Shown here one piece after another: positions 1 to 12,800 of a stretch of DNA of 64,000 nucleotides (position 1 is its first letter; every line of letters begins with the position of its first letter). This stretch comes from Atrina japonica (taxonomy: Eukaryota > Mollusca > Bivalvia > Pterioida > Pinnidae): NCBI GenBank assembly GCA_030159075.1, contig BROG01000474.1:517798-581797 (forward strand). The letters are read 5' to 3'. Below the pieces are notes generated by a model, which saw nothing but the letters and a program-made list of their open reading frames with translations, was not told the origin of the DNA and made no database searches. The translations under genes were made by a program, and so were the position numbers.

Positions 1-712
1 CATGTAGGTTTAGCAAAATGCCCCATTCACAATGCAAAATTTACTATTTTATTCCAATTCTGAGCAAAATTTCCCAAATACATGTATGTTCACATTACAG
101 CTTACATTTATAATGTATATGCCACTCGGTTAAAACTTTCATACATATATGTACATGTATCTTCAATGAGAACCATGTTGTCAGTTGAGTAAAAGAAGTT
201 GGAAGAATACATTTTTGTTTCTTTATTGTATTGAGTAAAATAACATACATGTAGTTGATTTTTTTACCATATTTGGCACATTAGGACATGAAAAATCCGA
301 AATGAAGAGGCAGAGGACCGGTACAATAAAGTCTTTTAGGGTCTATTATCCTCAGATGATGTATATACATTTATGATAGACTCATCTGGAGCTGTCCTGA
401 GCTGAGAAGGTTGCTGTATTTTAAGACATTTGTCTTATGATAGTATGATAACTTTAGAAAGAATTATATTTATTTCCACCAAATGCTTTTTATTGGTGAC
501 CAAATATAAACTATATGTACATTTAAGTACATTTATCAAAATTTTGCATTTAAATATTTTTAAAGTTAAAATGGATACTTTGTTCCCTGTGCAGTTTGAA
601 AATTGTTGCGAGTGATTTAGAAGATTCTAGTTCACCAATAGTCAGACAGTAAGCACATTCTTATCATCGTGTATTGGTTTTTGGACCTATTACCATCTAT
701 CACTGTTTTATA
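1..712. other. AT-rich stretch without a recognisable gene
   Basis: No domain-like reading frame, RNA gene or clear repeat was found. The short open frames here have no recognisable composition or motif. It may be intergenic or an intron of the scramblase gene, whose 5' exons are not visible in the window. Confidence 0.4.
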
Positions 713-1318
713 GAGGGTGAAGCCCTCATATATGTAGAGAAGCTCACATTTTTTATTCCTACTACATCCGGGGACCCGTACTACTAATGGTAAAAAATTT
801 GCTCACATTGGGAATTTGGGTGTGACATAAACAAAATGCAAAGTCATTACTTAAAAGCGCATTGCAAACAAAGTAATAAACTACCACACTAAGAAACGTT
901 TTGTAGACCGAGACTATGCCTTAACAACTAGGGTTGTACATCGAACCCGACCAAGAAGCCCCTCCATTATTCTGGTAATGTGAACTGCACGAAATGATGG
1001 ATACGCTGGGATAGAGAAAAATATATGGCATAGAAACATGTTTGTGCATTTAATTCATGACTAATAAATGCCACATAGATTCAATTTAAGTTTTAACACC
1101 AAGGAAACAGTCAGCTTCTCAATATTTTATTTAAAAGAATGAGTGAATGACAGGGATTTTTACGTGATAAAAGCTCTGAATATTTATCCCTTTGGTGATT
1201 TCGTCGTGTTGTCCCCTGGGGGAAATACGACAGAATCCCCAAAGGGATAAACTGAACATATAAAAATGTTGATTAATGCCTTCGCCCTCTCCAGAGGTTT
1301 ACCTATGTATTATTTATT
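713..1318. repeat. 0.6-kb direct repeat, copy 1
   Basis: This segment matches 1667-2229 closely over nearly its whole length. Both begin GAGGGTGAAGCCCTC and both end near CTTCGCCCTCTCC followed by GGTTTACCTATG. The ends GAGGGTGAAG and CTTCGCCCTC are near-inverted copies of each other, as in a MITE. Against a simple MITE, the shared sequence runs about 25 bases past the right inverted end. It may instead be the 3' region of the non-LTR element next to it, present twice. Confidence 0.7.
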
Positions 1319-1357
1319 ATCTAGACCTATCTCCTAGTTTAAATCAACAAGTGAAAA

Positions 1358-1645
1358 ATGACAATGGCATTTTCTCTTAGATGTACAATTGTGGACAATA
1401 ATGTGAATTATAACCCTAACTGTACTTGCGGAAGCCCTGAAACAACCCGTCACTTTCTACTAGAATGTCCTCTGTACACCGCCGCCCGTGCGCGTTATTT
1501 AGATCCACTCCCATTTCCAAAAACTGAACATGTCTTATTGTATGGAAGTCTAACTTTGAACGTAGCAGACAACATTGAAATTGTCAAAGCGGTTCATAAA
1601 TACATAACTGCAAGTAAAAGATTCTCGTACTTGATTGACCCGTAA
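1358..1645 (+). pseudogene. Non-LTR retrotransposon ORF2, extreme C-terminal fragment
   Basis: A 95-codon open frame with the pattern C-T-C-G-S-P-E-T-T-R-H-F-L-L-E-C-P-L-Y and a following R. This Cys/His cluster is typical of the last 100 residues of the reverse transcriptase polyprotein in several non-LTR clades. No reverse transcriptase or endonuclease domain lies upstream, so this is a 5'-truncated copy. It lies between two near-identical 0.6-kb repeats. The clade cannot be fixed from so little sequence. The family type is fairly sure. Confidence 0.65.
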
Positions 1646-1666
1646 CTATTTCAATATTATCTAGTG

Positions 1667-2229
1667 GAGGGTGAAGCCCTCATATATGTAGAGAAGCTCA
1701 CATTTTTTATTCCAACTACATCCGGAGACCCGTACTACTAATGGTAAAAATTTTGCTCACATCGGGAATTTGCGTGTGACATACCGGTAAACAAAATGTC
1801 AGAAATGCAAAGTCATTACTTAAAAGCGCATTGCAAACAAAGTAATAAACTACCACACTAAGAAACGTTTTGTGGACTGAGACTAGGCCTTAACGACTAG
1901 GGTTGTACATCGAACCCGACCAAGAAGCCCCTCCATTATTCTGGTAATGTGAACTGCACGAAATGGTGGATGCGCTAGCATAGAGAAAAATATATATAGC
2001 ATAAAAGTATGTTTGTGCATTTAATTCATGACTAATAAATACCACATAGATTCAATTTAAGTTTTAGCACAGAGGAAACAGTCAGCCACTCAATATTTTG
2101 TTTAAAACCATGAGTAAATGACCGGGACATTTACATGATAAAAACACTGAAAATTAATCCCTTTGGGGATTCTGTTGTGTTAATGAATGCCTTCGCCCTC
2201 TCCATAGGTTTACCTATGTATTATTTATA
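1667..2229. repeat. 0.6-kb direct repeat, copy 2
   Basis: Second copy of the repeat at 713-1318, in the same orientation, shorter by about 40 bases because of an internal deletion near the right end (the GTCCCCTGGGGG segment is missing). It begins 22 bases after the stop codon of the non-LTR fragment. Confidence 0.7.
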
Positions 2230-3449
2230 TTTGTACTTTGTTACTATCTCTAATAAAGTCACTCGCAAACATTTAGAACTGATTATTAATAATTCATTTT
2301 AGTATTTTATTAAATTCTTCTTTCTTTTACACCTGTGTCACCAGATAGGGTCACTTCCAACATTTGGGATTTTCTGTTGGTAAACAAAATGGTGTATTGT
2401 GTTTTTTGACCTATTTACAGAAAGGACTGAAAGATGGAATTGAAATGAAAATGTGACGGAAATCTACTTTTACAATAGATTAAGCCTTAATATTGAGAAG
2501 AATATAGGACAGATTAAATTTCTAATGAACATTTATTTTCCAAGTTATTCATAATGAAGTTATTAATAGTTAAGGCTCCCACCTGGATAGACTTTAGTCT
2601 ATATATAGAACTCTCAAAACTTAAGCCACAGTGTTGTTTTGGTAATTCTGTAGAATTTTTCAGTGCTATATTTCGTAATATTATTGTTCATTTCCTTATA
2701 GGCATTTTGCAGTGTTCAAGTGGTAAATATTGACTGCAAGTATAATGTCTGTTTTTATATTCAGATGTACATGTGTAAAAAGAAAAAAAATATTTTCTTA
2801 AGGAACCTGCTCACCTCGCACATCGATGTTTTGATTATTATGTTTTGTTTATAACCTGACAGGCACCTGCAATAATTAGGATGTAAATACTGTACCAGAA
2901 TAATTGTTGATGTATAGGTTTTCAATTATCAAAAGCCAAAATCTTTTGAAATAACTTGTAACTACCCACTATGAAGCAAAACTCACCTTGTACTACGTGG
3001 TTAAAATCTGGGCCCAAAGTCACTAAATTTACTCAGTACTCAAGTTCAACTAACTTTTCAAGATTTTAATGTAAAACTAACAAAAATTATGCTGCAACTG
3101 GTCAGATTGATTGCAGACAATTGTAAATAATGGTAAAAATTTTTGCTCATATGCAGAAAACTGAAGAAAATTATTTGAGTATATACCGGTACTCAAGTTT
3201 TGAGTACTCTGCTCAACACCATTTAAATCATTTTTTTTTTACAAAAAAATCATAAATATGACACAGAAAACTTATATTGGTACATGTATATGTATACAGA
3301 AGTTTAACAAATGACTATATACGGTAGTCAGAATAATGAAATAAAAATTGAACTTGAGTTGAGTAATTAGTAAATTTGGTGACGTCAGGACCTGCTAAAT
3401 TTACTTGTAACTAGCCACTGACTACATGTACATGTACAAGCAAAGATTG
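2230..3449. other. AT-rich non-coding stretch
   Basis: No gene or RNA seen. An AATAAA-like motif follows the repeat near 2251. The stretch probably lies within a scramblase intron, because the exon at 3635 is preceded by a splice acceptor and the conserved upstream part of the family is not in the window. Confidence 0.4.
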
Positions 3450-3535
3450 ACCCTTTCATCCCTACAGACCGCAATAGACTAGTTTTAAACAATAGAAAAG
3501 AATATACCACTCAGAAACTCAGAGGTGAAAGGGTT
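3450..3535. repeat. Small palindromic MITE with ACCCTTTCACC-type ends
   Basis: The left end ACCCTTTCATCCC is mirrored by AGGTGAAAGGGTT at the right, 86 bp in all. A related sequence is at 17148-17234 and a right half at 37210-37290. The inverted ends, small size and lack of coding sequence fit a non-autonomous DNA transposon. Confidence 0.55.
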
Positions 3536-3634
3536 AAACTTGTGAAGTTCATGGTTAAAACATTTTTTTTTTTTTTTCAGGGGTATGTGGGTTTCTATAA
3601 ATATTCATATAATATTTTACTCTGTCTATTTCAG

Positions 3635-3830
3635 ACACTGACTGTTGCACAAGACAGTGTTGTGGACCAATGCGTCCATTTATCATGGACATCATGGACA
3701 ACAATTTTCAGCCACTGATCAGAGTGGACAGACCATGTAGATGTCAGGCCAGCTTTATGTGGTGTTGTTGCTTACAAGAGATGGATATTCAATGTCCTGT
3801 TGGACAGTCTGTCGGGAGAATCCAGCAAAG
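3635..3830 (+). CDS. PLSCR: Scramblase exon A
   Basis: Acceptor TCTATTTCAG ends at 3634. The exon begins with two bases of a split codon and reads TDCCTRQCCGPMRPF at the start and GRIQQ at the end. The donor GTTACA at 3831 is weak, but it is the one that joins in frame to the next exon: the split codon AG|A gives Arg before WTPW. Confidence 0.9.
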
Positions 3831-6800
3831 GTTACAAGTTTGAATTTTTGGAATTTTGAATGTTTTTTATGCCAATTTTTGTGTTACATGATGTAGCTAA
3901 TTTTTAATTGTGGAGGAGAGAACCTCGTTACAATGTACCCGTGAAAAGACCACCGGCCTTCTGCAAATAAACTGGCACTGACAAGAAGTAAGAGATTTCA
4001 TTGTTTAAAGTATGATGCTCTAACCACTCGGCCATAGAGGCCCCCAGCAAAGGTTAGATAATGTGCGCAGAATGACTGAACATTTTCCATAGAAAATACA
4101 TGGCAAAATCCATATAAGGTAATAATGGACCCTCTTTATAATGACTGTGTTCATTCCTTGAGATTTTGTCCTTTGGTTGAATTTGCTATGTAAGAAACAC
4201 ATCAATTTTATATTAATTTCTAGGTATATGGTAACCTGCTAAAAACAAATTATCCCTTTTGGTATTATCTAGAGGTTGCCTTTTATCAATTTGTTACAGA
4301 CTGGGATAAATGTTTCAGGAAGCCTGGATCCTTGGTAAAATGGATCATTGGATTGACTACAGATTCAGACACATATTTTGTGATATTCAGTATCCAAAGT
4401 ATTCATTTTATATCATTGAAAAGATACAGCATTGTTGAACCACATTCAAATTAGTAGTTCACTTTTGAGGGTAAACAGTGTCTCATTGTCATTTCAATGA
4501 ATCTTCTCTTTTTTTTACTAGATGGACTCCATGGAAACCAAAGTATGATATCCTTGACGCTCAAGAGCAGGTTGTTTTCACAATTGATGGAGAATGCTGT
4601 TTTTGTTGCCCATGCACAGATATTTTCTTCAAGGTAAGAAGGTGTAAAATTGTTTTGTCACCTATTTGTTCAGGCTGATAGCTGCTTTGAATACATATAT
4701 AAAAAATCTCAGATACCAAAGTATAAATCAATAGAATGTCCATGACATAGATACAAATCTTGTAAAAATGGACAAACACGGACCTCTGGAAACCAAGAGG
4801 TGGGATCAGGTGCCATGATTATTGAATTTTAGATGTAACAACTAGTTTGATTGGCTTAGACATGAATTGATGGTTTCTGTGTCAAATGCCAAAAGCATTG
4901 ATAGATTGTTGTTTCACACTGTTGAAGGCACTCTTTTGCAGATGAATGTGTGTAGGGTCAAAAGTTTAGATCATCATTATGTTAATGTATGATTTTGGTA
5001 ATTACTTGATGAGAGGGACATATTACATCCACACAAAGCAATAAAAAAGTAAAAAGTACTACTATCCAATACTTTTCTACATGAATTTTATATAAGGAAC
5101 TCATAAGCACTATAGGTGTTATAGCAATAAGGAACTCATAAGCACTGCAGATGTTATAGCAATAATAAGGAACTCATAAGCACTATAGGTGTTATAGCAA
5201 TAAGGAACTCATAAGCACTGCAGATGTTATAGCAATAAGGAACTCATAAGCACTGCAGATGTTATAGCAATAATAAGGAACTCATAAGCACTGCAGATGT
5301 TATAGCAATAATAAGGAACTCATAAGCACTGCAGATGTTATAGCAATAATAAGGAACTCATAAGCACTGCAGATGTTATAGCAATGATAAGGAACTCATA
5401 AGCACTGCAGATGTTATAGCAATAATAAGGAACTCATAAGCACTGCAGATGTTATAGCAATAATAAGGAACTCATAAGCACTATAGGTGTTATAGCAATA
5501 AGGAACTCATAAGCACTGCAGATGTTATAGCAATAATAAGGAACTCATAAGCACTATAGGTGTTATAGCAATAATAAGGAACTCATAAGCACTATAGGTG
5601 TTATAGCAATAAGGAACTCATAAGCACTGCAGATGTTATAGCAGTAATAAGGAACTCATAAGCACTATAGGTGTTATAGCAATAAGGAACTCATAAGCAC
5701 TGCAGATGTTATAGCAATAATAAGGAATTCATAAGCACTATAGGTGTTATAGCAATAAGGAACTCATAAGCACTGCAGATGTTATAGCAATAATAAGGAA
5801 CTCATAAGCACTATAGGTGTTATAGCAATAATAAGGAACTCATAAGCACTATAGGTGTTATAGCAATAATAAGGAACTCATAAGCACTATAGGTGTTATA
5901 GCAATAAGGAACTCATAAGCACTGCAGATGTTATAGCAATAATAAGGAACTCATAAGCACTATAGGTGTTATAGCAATAATAAGTAACTCATAAGCACTA
6001 TAGGTGTTATAGCAATAATAAGGAACTCATAAGCACTATAGGTGTTATAGCAATAAGGAACTCATAAGCACTGCAGATGTTATAGCAATAATAAGGAACT
6101 CATAAGCACTATAGGTGTTATAGCAATAAGGAACTCATAAGCACTGCAGATGTTATAGCAATGATAAGGAACTCATAAGCACTATAGGTGTTATAGCAAT
6201 AAGGAACTCATAAGCACTATAGGTGTTATAGCAATAAGGAACTCATAAGCACTGCAGATGTTATAGCAATAATAAGGAACTCATAAGCACTGCAGATGTT
6301 ATAGCAATGATAAGGAACTCATAAGCACTATAGGTGTTATAGCAATAAGGAACTCATAAGCACTGCAGATGTTATAGCAATAATAAGGAACTCATAAGCA
6401 CTGCAGATGTTATAGCAATAATAAGGAACTCATAAGCACTATAGGTGTTATAGCAATAAGGAACTCATAAGCACTGCAGATGTTATAGCAATAATAAGGA
6501 ACTCATAAGCACTATAGGTGTTATAGCAATAAGGAACTCATAAGCACTGCAGATGTTATAGCAATGATAAGGAACTCATAAGCACTATAGGTGTTATAGC
6601 AATAAGGAACTCATAAGCACTATAGGTGTTATAGCAATAAGGAACTCATAAGTTTTACTGCAGATGTTATAGCAATAATAAGGAACTCATAAGCACTATA
6701 GGTGTTATAGCAATAATAAGGAACTCATAAGCACTGCAGATGTTATAGCAATGATAAGGAACTCATAAGCACTATAGGTGTTATAGCAATAAGGAACTGA

Positions 6801-9800
6801 AAGCACCATAGGTTTTACAGCAAATAAGGAACTCATAAGCACTATAGGTGTTATAGCAATAAAGAACTGAAAGCACCATAGGTTTTACAGCAAATAAGGA
6901 ACTCATAAGCACTATAGGTGTTATAGCAATAAAGAACTGAAAGCACCATAGGTTTTACAGCAAATAAGGAACTCATAAGCACTATAGGTGTTATAGCAAT
7001 AAAGAACTGAAAGCACCATAGGTTTTACAGCAAATAAGGAACTCATAAGCACTATAGGTGTTATAGCAATAAGGAACTCATAAGCACTGCAGATGTTATA
7101 GCAATAATAAGGAACTCATAAGCACTATAGGTGTTATAGCAATAATAAGGAACTCATAAGCACTGCAGATGTTATAGCAATAATAAGGAACTCATAAGCA
7201 CTATAGGTGTTATAGCAATAATAAGGAACTCATAAGCACTATAGGTGTTATAGCAATAAGGAACTCATAAGCACTGCAGATGTTATAGCAATAATAAGGA
7301 ACTCATAAGCACTATAGGTGTTATAGCAATAATAAGGAACTCATAAGCACTGCAGATGTTATAGCAATGATAAGGAACTCATAAGCACTATAGGTGTTAT
7401 AGCAATAAGGAACTGAAAGCACCATAGGTTTTACAGCAAATAAGGAACTCATAAGCACTATAGGTGTTATAGCAATAAAGAACTGAAAGCACCATAGGTT
7501 TTACAGCAAATAAGGAACTCATAAGCACTATAGGTGTTATAGCAATAAAGAACTGAAAGCACCATAGGTTTTACAGCAAATAAGGAACTCATAAGCACTA
7601 TAGGTGTTATAGCAATAAGGAACTCATAAGCACTGCAGATGTTATAGCAATAATAAGGAAACTCATAAGCACTATAGGTGTTATAGCACATAATAATAAG
7701 GAACTCATAAGCACTGCAGATGTTATAGCAATAATAAGTAACTCATAAGCACTATAGGTGTTATAGCAATAATAAGGAACTCATAAGCACTATAGGTGTT
7801 ATAGCAATAAGGAACTCATAAGCACTGCAGATGTTATAGCAATAATAAGGAACTCATAAGCACTATAGGTGTTATAGCAATAAGGAACTCATAAGCACTG
7901 CAGATGTTATAGCAATAATAAGGAACTCATAAGCACTATAGGTGTTATAGCAATAAGGAACTCATAAGCACTGCAGATGTTATAGCAATGATAAGGAACT
8001 CATAAGCACTATAGGTGTTATAGCAATAAGGAACTCATAAGCACTGCAGATGTTATAGCAATGATAAGGAACTCATAAGCACTATAGGTGTTATAGCAAT
8101 AAGGAACTGAAAGCACCATAGGTTTTACAGCAAATAAGGAACTCATAAGCACTATAGGTGTTATAGCAATAAAGAACTGAAAGCACCATAGGTTTTAAAA
8201 GCAAATAAGGAACTCATAAGCACTAAAGGTGTTATAGCAATAAAGAACTGAAAGCACATAGGTTTTAAAAGCAAATAAGGAACTCATAAGCACTAAAGGT
8301 GTTATAGCAATAAGGAACTCACAGCACTGTAGGTTTTACAGCAAATAAGGAACTCATTAGCACTATATGTGTTATAGCAAATAAGAAACTCATAAGCACC
8401 ATACGTGTTATAGCAAATAAGGAACACATAAGCACATTGGTGTTATAACAAATAAGGAACTCATTAAGCACATTGGTGTTATAACAAATAAGGAACTCAT
8501 TAAGCACCATTGGTGTTATACCAATTATGTTGTTGTTTTATTGTTGTTTAACGTCCCACTTTAAGAATCTTTCACTCATATGGAGATTTCACCAAATGCC
8601 CGTGAAGGGTTCCAAATTTTGGCCTATTCTCGGCACTTAAGGCCATTGAGCAGTGGGGGTTCTTTAACATGCCAATGCCTACTGTGACATGGAGTCTTGG
8701 TTTTTACTGTCTCATTTGAAGGAAGGAAAAGAGACCCTCCTCCACTGAGGCTCGAATCCACGACCCTCTGGTTGTGAATCAAGCACTCTAGTACGGACGG
8801 TTCTCTACAGCAAATAAGGAACTCATTAAGTACTATAGGTGTTATAGCAAATATTAGGAACCCATTAAGCACCATAGGTGTTATATAATATACCTAATAT
8901 AATTTCATTAACTTATGAGAAAGAGAACCTTTAAACCATTTTGATCTTCCAGTCTTTAAAATTGTTGCCAGGAACTAATTATGGCATTCAGGAAAAGATT
9001 AAGATTTTTTAAATAATTAACATTTGTCTGTCAAAAATACATACAAGTCCAAAATTCAAGCAAAGTTCATGCTATTGTGATCACTCCCTGTCTATCTTCA
9101 GTCCATCTGTAAACTTTTCAAATTTTTCGACTTCTCTGAAACCATTGAAGGGATTTTGACAAAACTTAACAGGAAGCAAGTGCTTATGGCTCTGTACCAA
9201 GCTTATAGTTTTCAGCCAGATCGGCTAAGGGCTGGATCCAGGATGGAGCAAAATAGGTTCTAGAAGGTAACCCTCTTTAAAAATCTTCTCCGGAAATGCT
9301 GCATGAATTGAAAAACATACTGTTTCTCAGTGATCTACATGTAGGCATGATTCAGGAAATCGGAATATTAACTTTTGAAACATTTTTGTCATTTTCAATC
9401 ATTTTTGCATGATTTCTTTAATTATCTCCCCTTGTATTTACTTTGATGCATTCATTTTAAAATGTGTTTTACTTGTAATTAGGTGAAGAAATGATTCTAT
9501 GCAAGAATTTTGCTGAACATTAAGTTTTAGAATTTTTTATGAATTTCTAGACTGGGAAGGGAGGTGGCAATTTTTTACTAATGGTTGGCTTGTTCTTGGA
9601 CACCACTGAAGGGATTTTGATCAAACTTTACAGGAAACAAGTAAACAAGTATTCACAGTATTTTACCATATTGGTGTTTTTTTAAGGCAAGGCCTGATTG
9701 CTATGACAGGCTCAAAACTCCTCAGGTTTTTCTGTGTACTCAATTAAGCATCGTCAGTAATCCCATTCAAAAATCAATGTGCCATAGGATTTGCCGTACT

Positions 9801-12800
9801 ACTATTTGCACTGTAGAAAGTAGATACCTGAGATTCAACCATTAAAATACTTCTTTGTGTCTAATTTGAATCTTGTTTCATTCCCATACTCTCTCCTTAT
9901 AATTCCTGAACTAGAAAACCGTTTCGTTTAATTTGAAAACTCATTGAAACTCAAATTCAAGGACGAAGACAGTCGAAAATGCTGTGATAAATTATTATAG
10001 TCACGTGACATAGGGGGGAATACCCTCAGTTCAGCTTTGCCGATTTTGACATTGATACCCGTTTTAATTTGTGTTATTTAGAAACTGGAATCGATCATTG
10101 TTTCCTTTTTATTCATACAACATTAATTTTTACTTAACTGATAGAGTATTAAAGTTTTCAAGCTTACGGAAGTTATCATAGACAAACTCATGATTAAACC
10201 GTTAATGTCTGACATCGAGTGAGATGCTTTCCTGCTGTGCTGTAATTTACAGTGTAAATTCTGTTCATTTGTGAGAGAATAAAAGACCAGTTTACTGGAT
10301 CGTGGTTCTAGGCGGATAGCACAAACATCAATGCAGCTAGCGATTGCATGATTCCTGCCAGTAATAGAATTTTAAAGACTAGCCAGGTGGTTTTAGTTGA
10401 TGTATTTATATTGGTCATCGTTACCACGGGTGTTTTGACTTTAAATCAGTTTGACCCAATGTTTAAACTTTTTAACCCATTTCGTTTTTGAGATATTGAT
10501 CAACATTTATTACTCTGTTTTTACATACCAAATAACAATGTAATTTTAAGTTAGTTGAACGAACGTTTCTCTGTTAAAAAATTAGGGAGTAAAGGGAACT
10601 GAATAATGCAACATTTTTTAAATCTGTTGAAAGTCGTGATAGATCTACAACCATGGGACATAAATATTTGTCACTCATATTATTTTCTTCTTTGTTTTAT
10701 ATAAAACCAACAATTTTTAAATGCACACAGAATCCACTAATTTAAGCAAGATTTCAAATATTTTCATTTAACATGAAGGAAATTGAATTAATAATTTTAA
10801 TCATTAATTTTGAAATTTAGATATACTTTCGTTTATTTTGAGAAAATAATGATTCTGTGGAGGATAAAATTACTTCAGGTAAATTTTGACATATTTCATT
10901 AGACTGAAATAATAATTACAGAATTTACAAAATTATTCCGTGAAAAAAATACTGTCATTTCTGTAAATAAACATGTTAATTTAAAAATGCATATATATTT
11001 TAGAACTATGAAATTGTCCTAGATCTACCATAAATTTGTACAAATTTGAAAAATTCTGGATTTTACCACCATTTAAAAATTATTGGTTGTATATAAAACA
11101 AATTAAAGAAGAAAGTAACATAAGTGACAAATATATATGTCCCATGCCTGTACATGTAAATCAAAGTCCAACTCTGTATGTCTGCTGTTTTGTAATGACA
11201 ATGTGAACATAATATAAAATGTATAAATTTCTACTGATGCATAATCAAAAATAAGCATCCACTAATTTCTTATATTTCAGATAAATGTTTTGGTTTAAAG
11301 ATTTACCATGGTATACAACAGCCTATACTAATTTCTGATTTGAGTTTAATTTGATTTGATTTTTTGGTTTACGCCATACTCAACAATCTTTCAGTCATAT
11401 GATGGCTTCCAGTTTTTATTGGTTGGGGAGAAACCCCGTTGCCCGGATAAAGACCACCGACCTTCCGCAAGTAACCTGGCAAACTTTCCCATCTGATTTG
11501 AGTAGATAAAGGATGTATATTCCCAGGTTAAACAGTAACTGCATGTACAATGTATATACAGATATATATTCTTTTATAAATTCACCAATTCAGATTTGAC
11601 AAAGGGATTGCCTTTCAGGACTTTCAGTCCTTTGATTTTTTTTTTTTTTGCCAAATCAGCGTACTTATTATTATTATTTTTTTGGGGGTCTTCTTTCCAC
11701 ATTTGTAGATGGTTATGAGGTGAGCAAATTAGGCTTACCTGGGCCTCTTGCTTCCTGAGCTGTAATAAATGATTTTTTTCCTGATTGTTCAGTTTGAAAG
11801 TGGAATTAATGGAAACTTTCCACCATTTACTTGTTGTTATAATATTCTGTTGTTGTTTTTTGGTGTATAGTGCTACCTTATTTTTTCAGGTACTGGATGG
11901 TAAATCTGGTATAGAAATTGGTCAGATTGTGAAGCATTGGGGTGGATGTAGAGAGATATTTGGTGCTGTGAATGACTTCAGCATTACATGTAAGTAATGT
12001 ATAGCAGTTAGATATTTGGTCCTAGCTATTGGATGGTCAATCAATAGTCGAACTAGAGCTGAAATGCAGGGTCAAAACCTGTTTTGGAATCTACACCTAC
12101 TATTGGATTCATATTCAAATATTTGTCTTGTTCTATGTGTGCTGTTTCATTTATTCCTAAAATTATCCTTGATATTTCTCATACCCTGGAACCTGTCTTG
12201 AAAGACCACTCTCACTAAAGACCACCTGTCTTTTGAGACCACATTGTGAAACCATTTGGCTAATAAATCTTTTTAATTAAACCACTTATGAAAGACCACG
12301 CGGTACCAGGATTTAAATAAATACATGCCAATTTCTGTTTATGCATTGTTCTCAGGTAAGTTTGTGGACGTTTCGAATTCCGAAGATTTGATAACTGAGT
12401 ATTGAAACTGTTGGGATAAATTTAGGTAAAAATGACGTTTTGACTTAAGCTATTGACAATTTCTGATTGGAGGATACCTTGAAGGGTAAATTCTCCCATA
12501 ATTTTTCCATGTCGATCAGTGACAGCAAAATAATGCCTAAAACTGATATCCTGTGTCACGGTTGGCATGACAAGTAAAAGAACCCTCACTGCATTGGCCT
12601 CAATTCATGGCACTGGTCAAAATTTGTGGGACTTCACCTAAAGCTGGTGATATCTCCATATAAGTGAAAAATTGTTGGCAGGATGTGAAATAACAAAACA
12701 ATAATATGCCATAAAATCAGTTTGAGTCGTTACATGGAATTGACTCTCTGCACCCAAACATTTCTGCCACCCTGGGTTTTCTTCCTGTCATAATCCCTGT

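Noticed and set aside
5090..8520. CRISPR-like regular array
   Set aside because: The units are head to tail with no unique spacers between repeats, and the setting is an intron of an animal gene: a minisatellite.
7467..8875. Minus-strand open frames such as CYNTYSAYEF repeats
   Set aside because: They are translations of the minisatellite and the SINE and have no composition or motif of a real protein.
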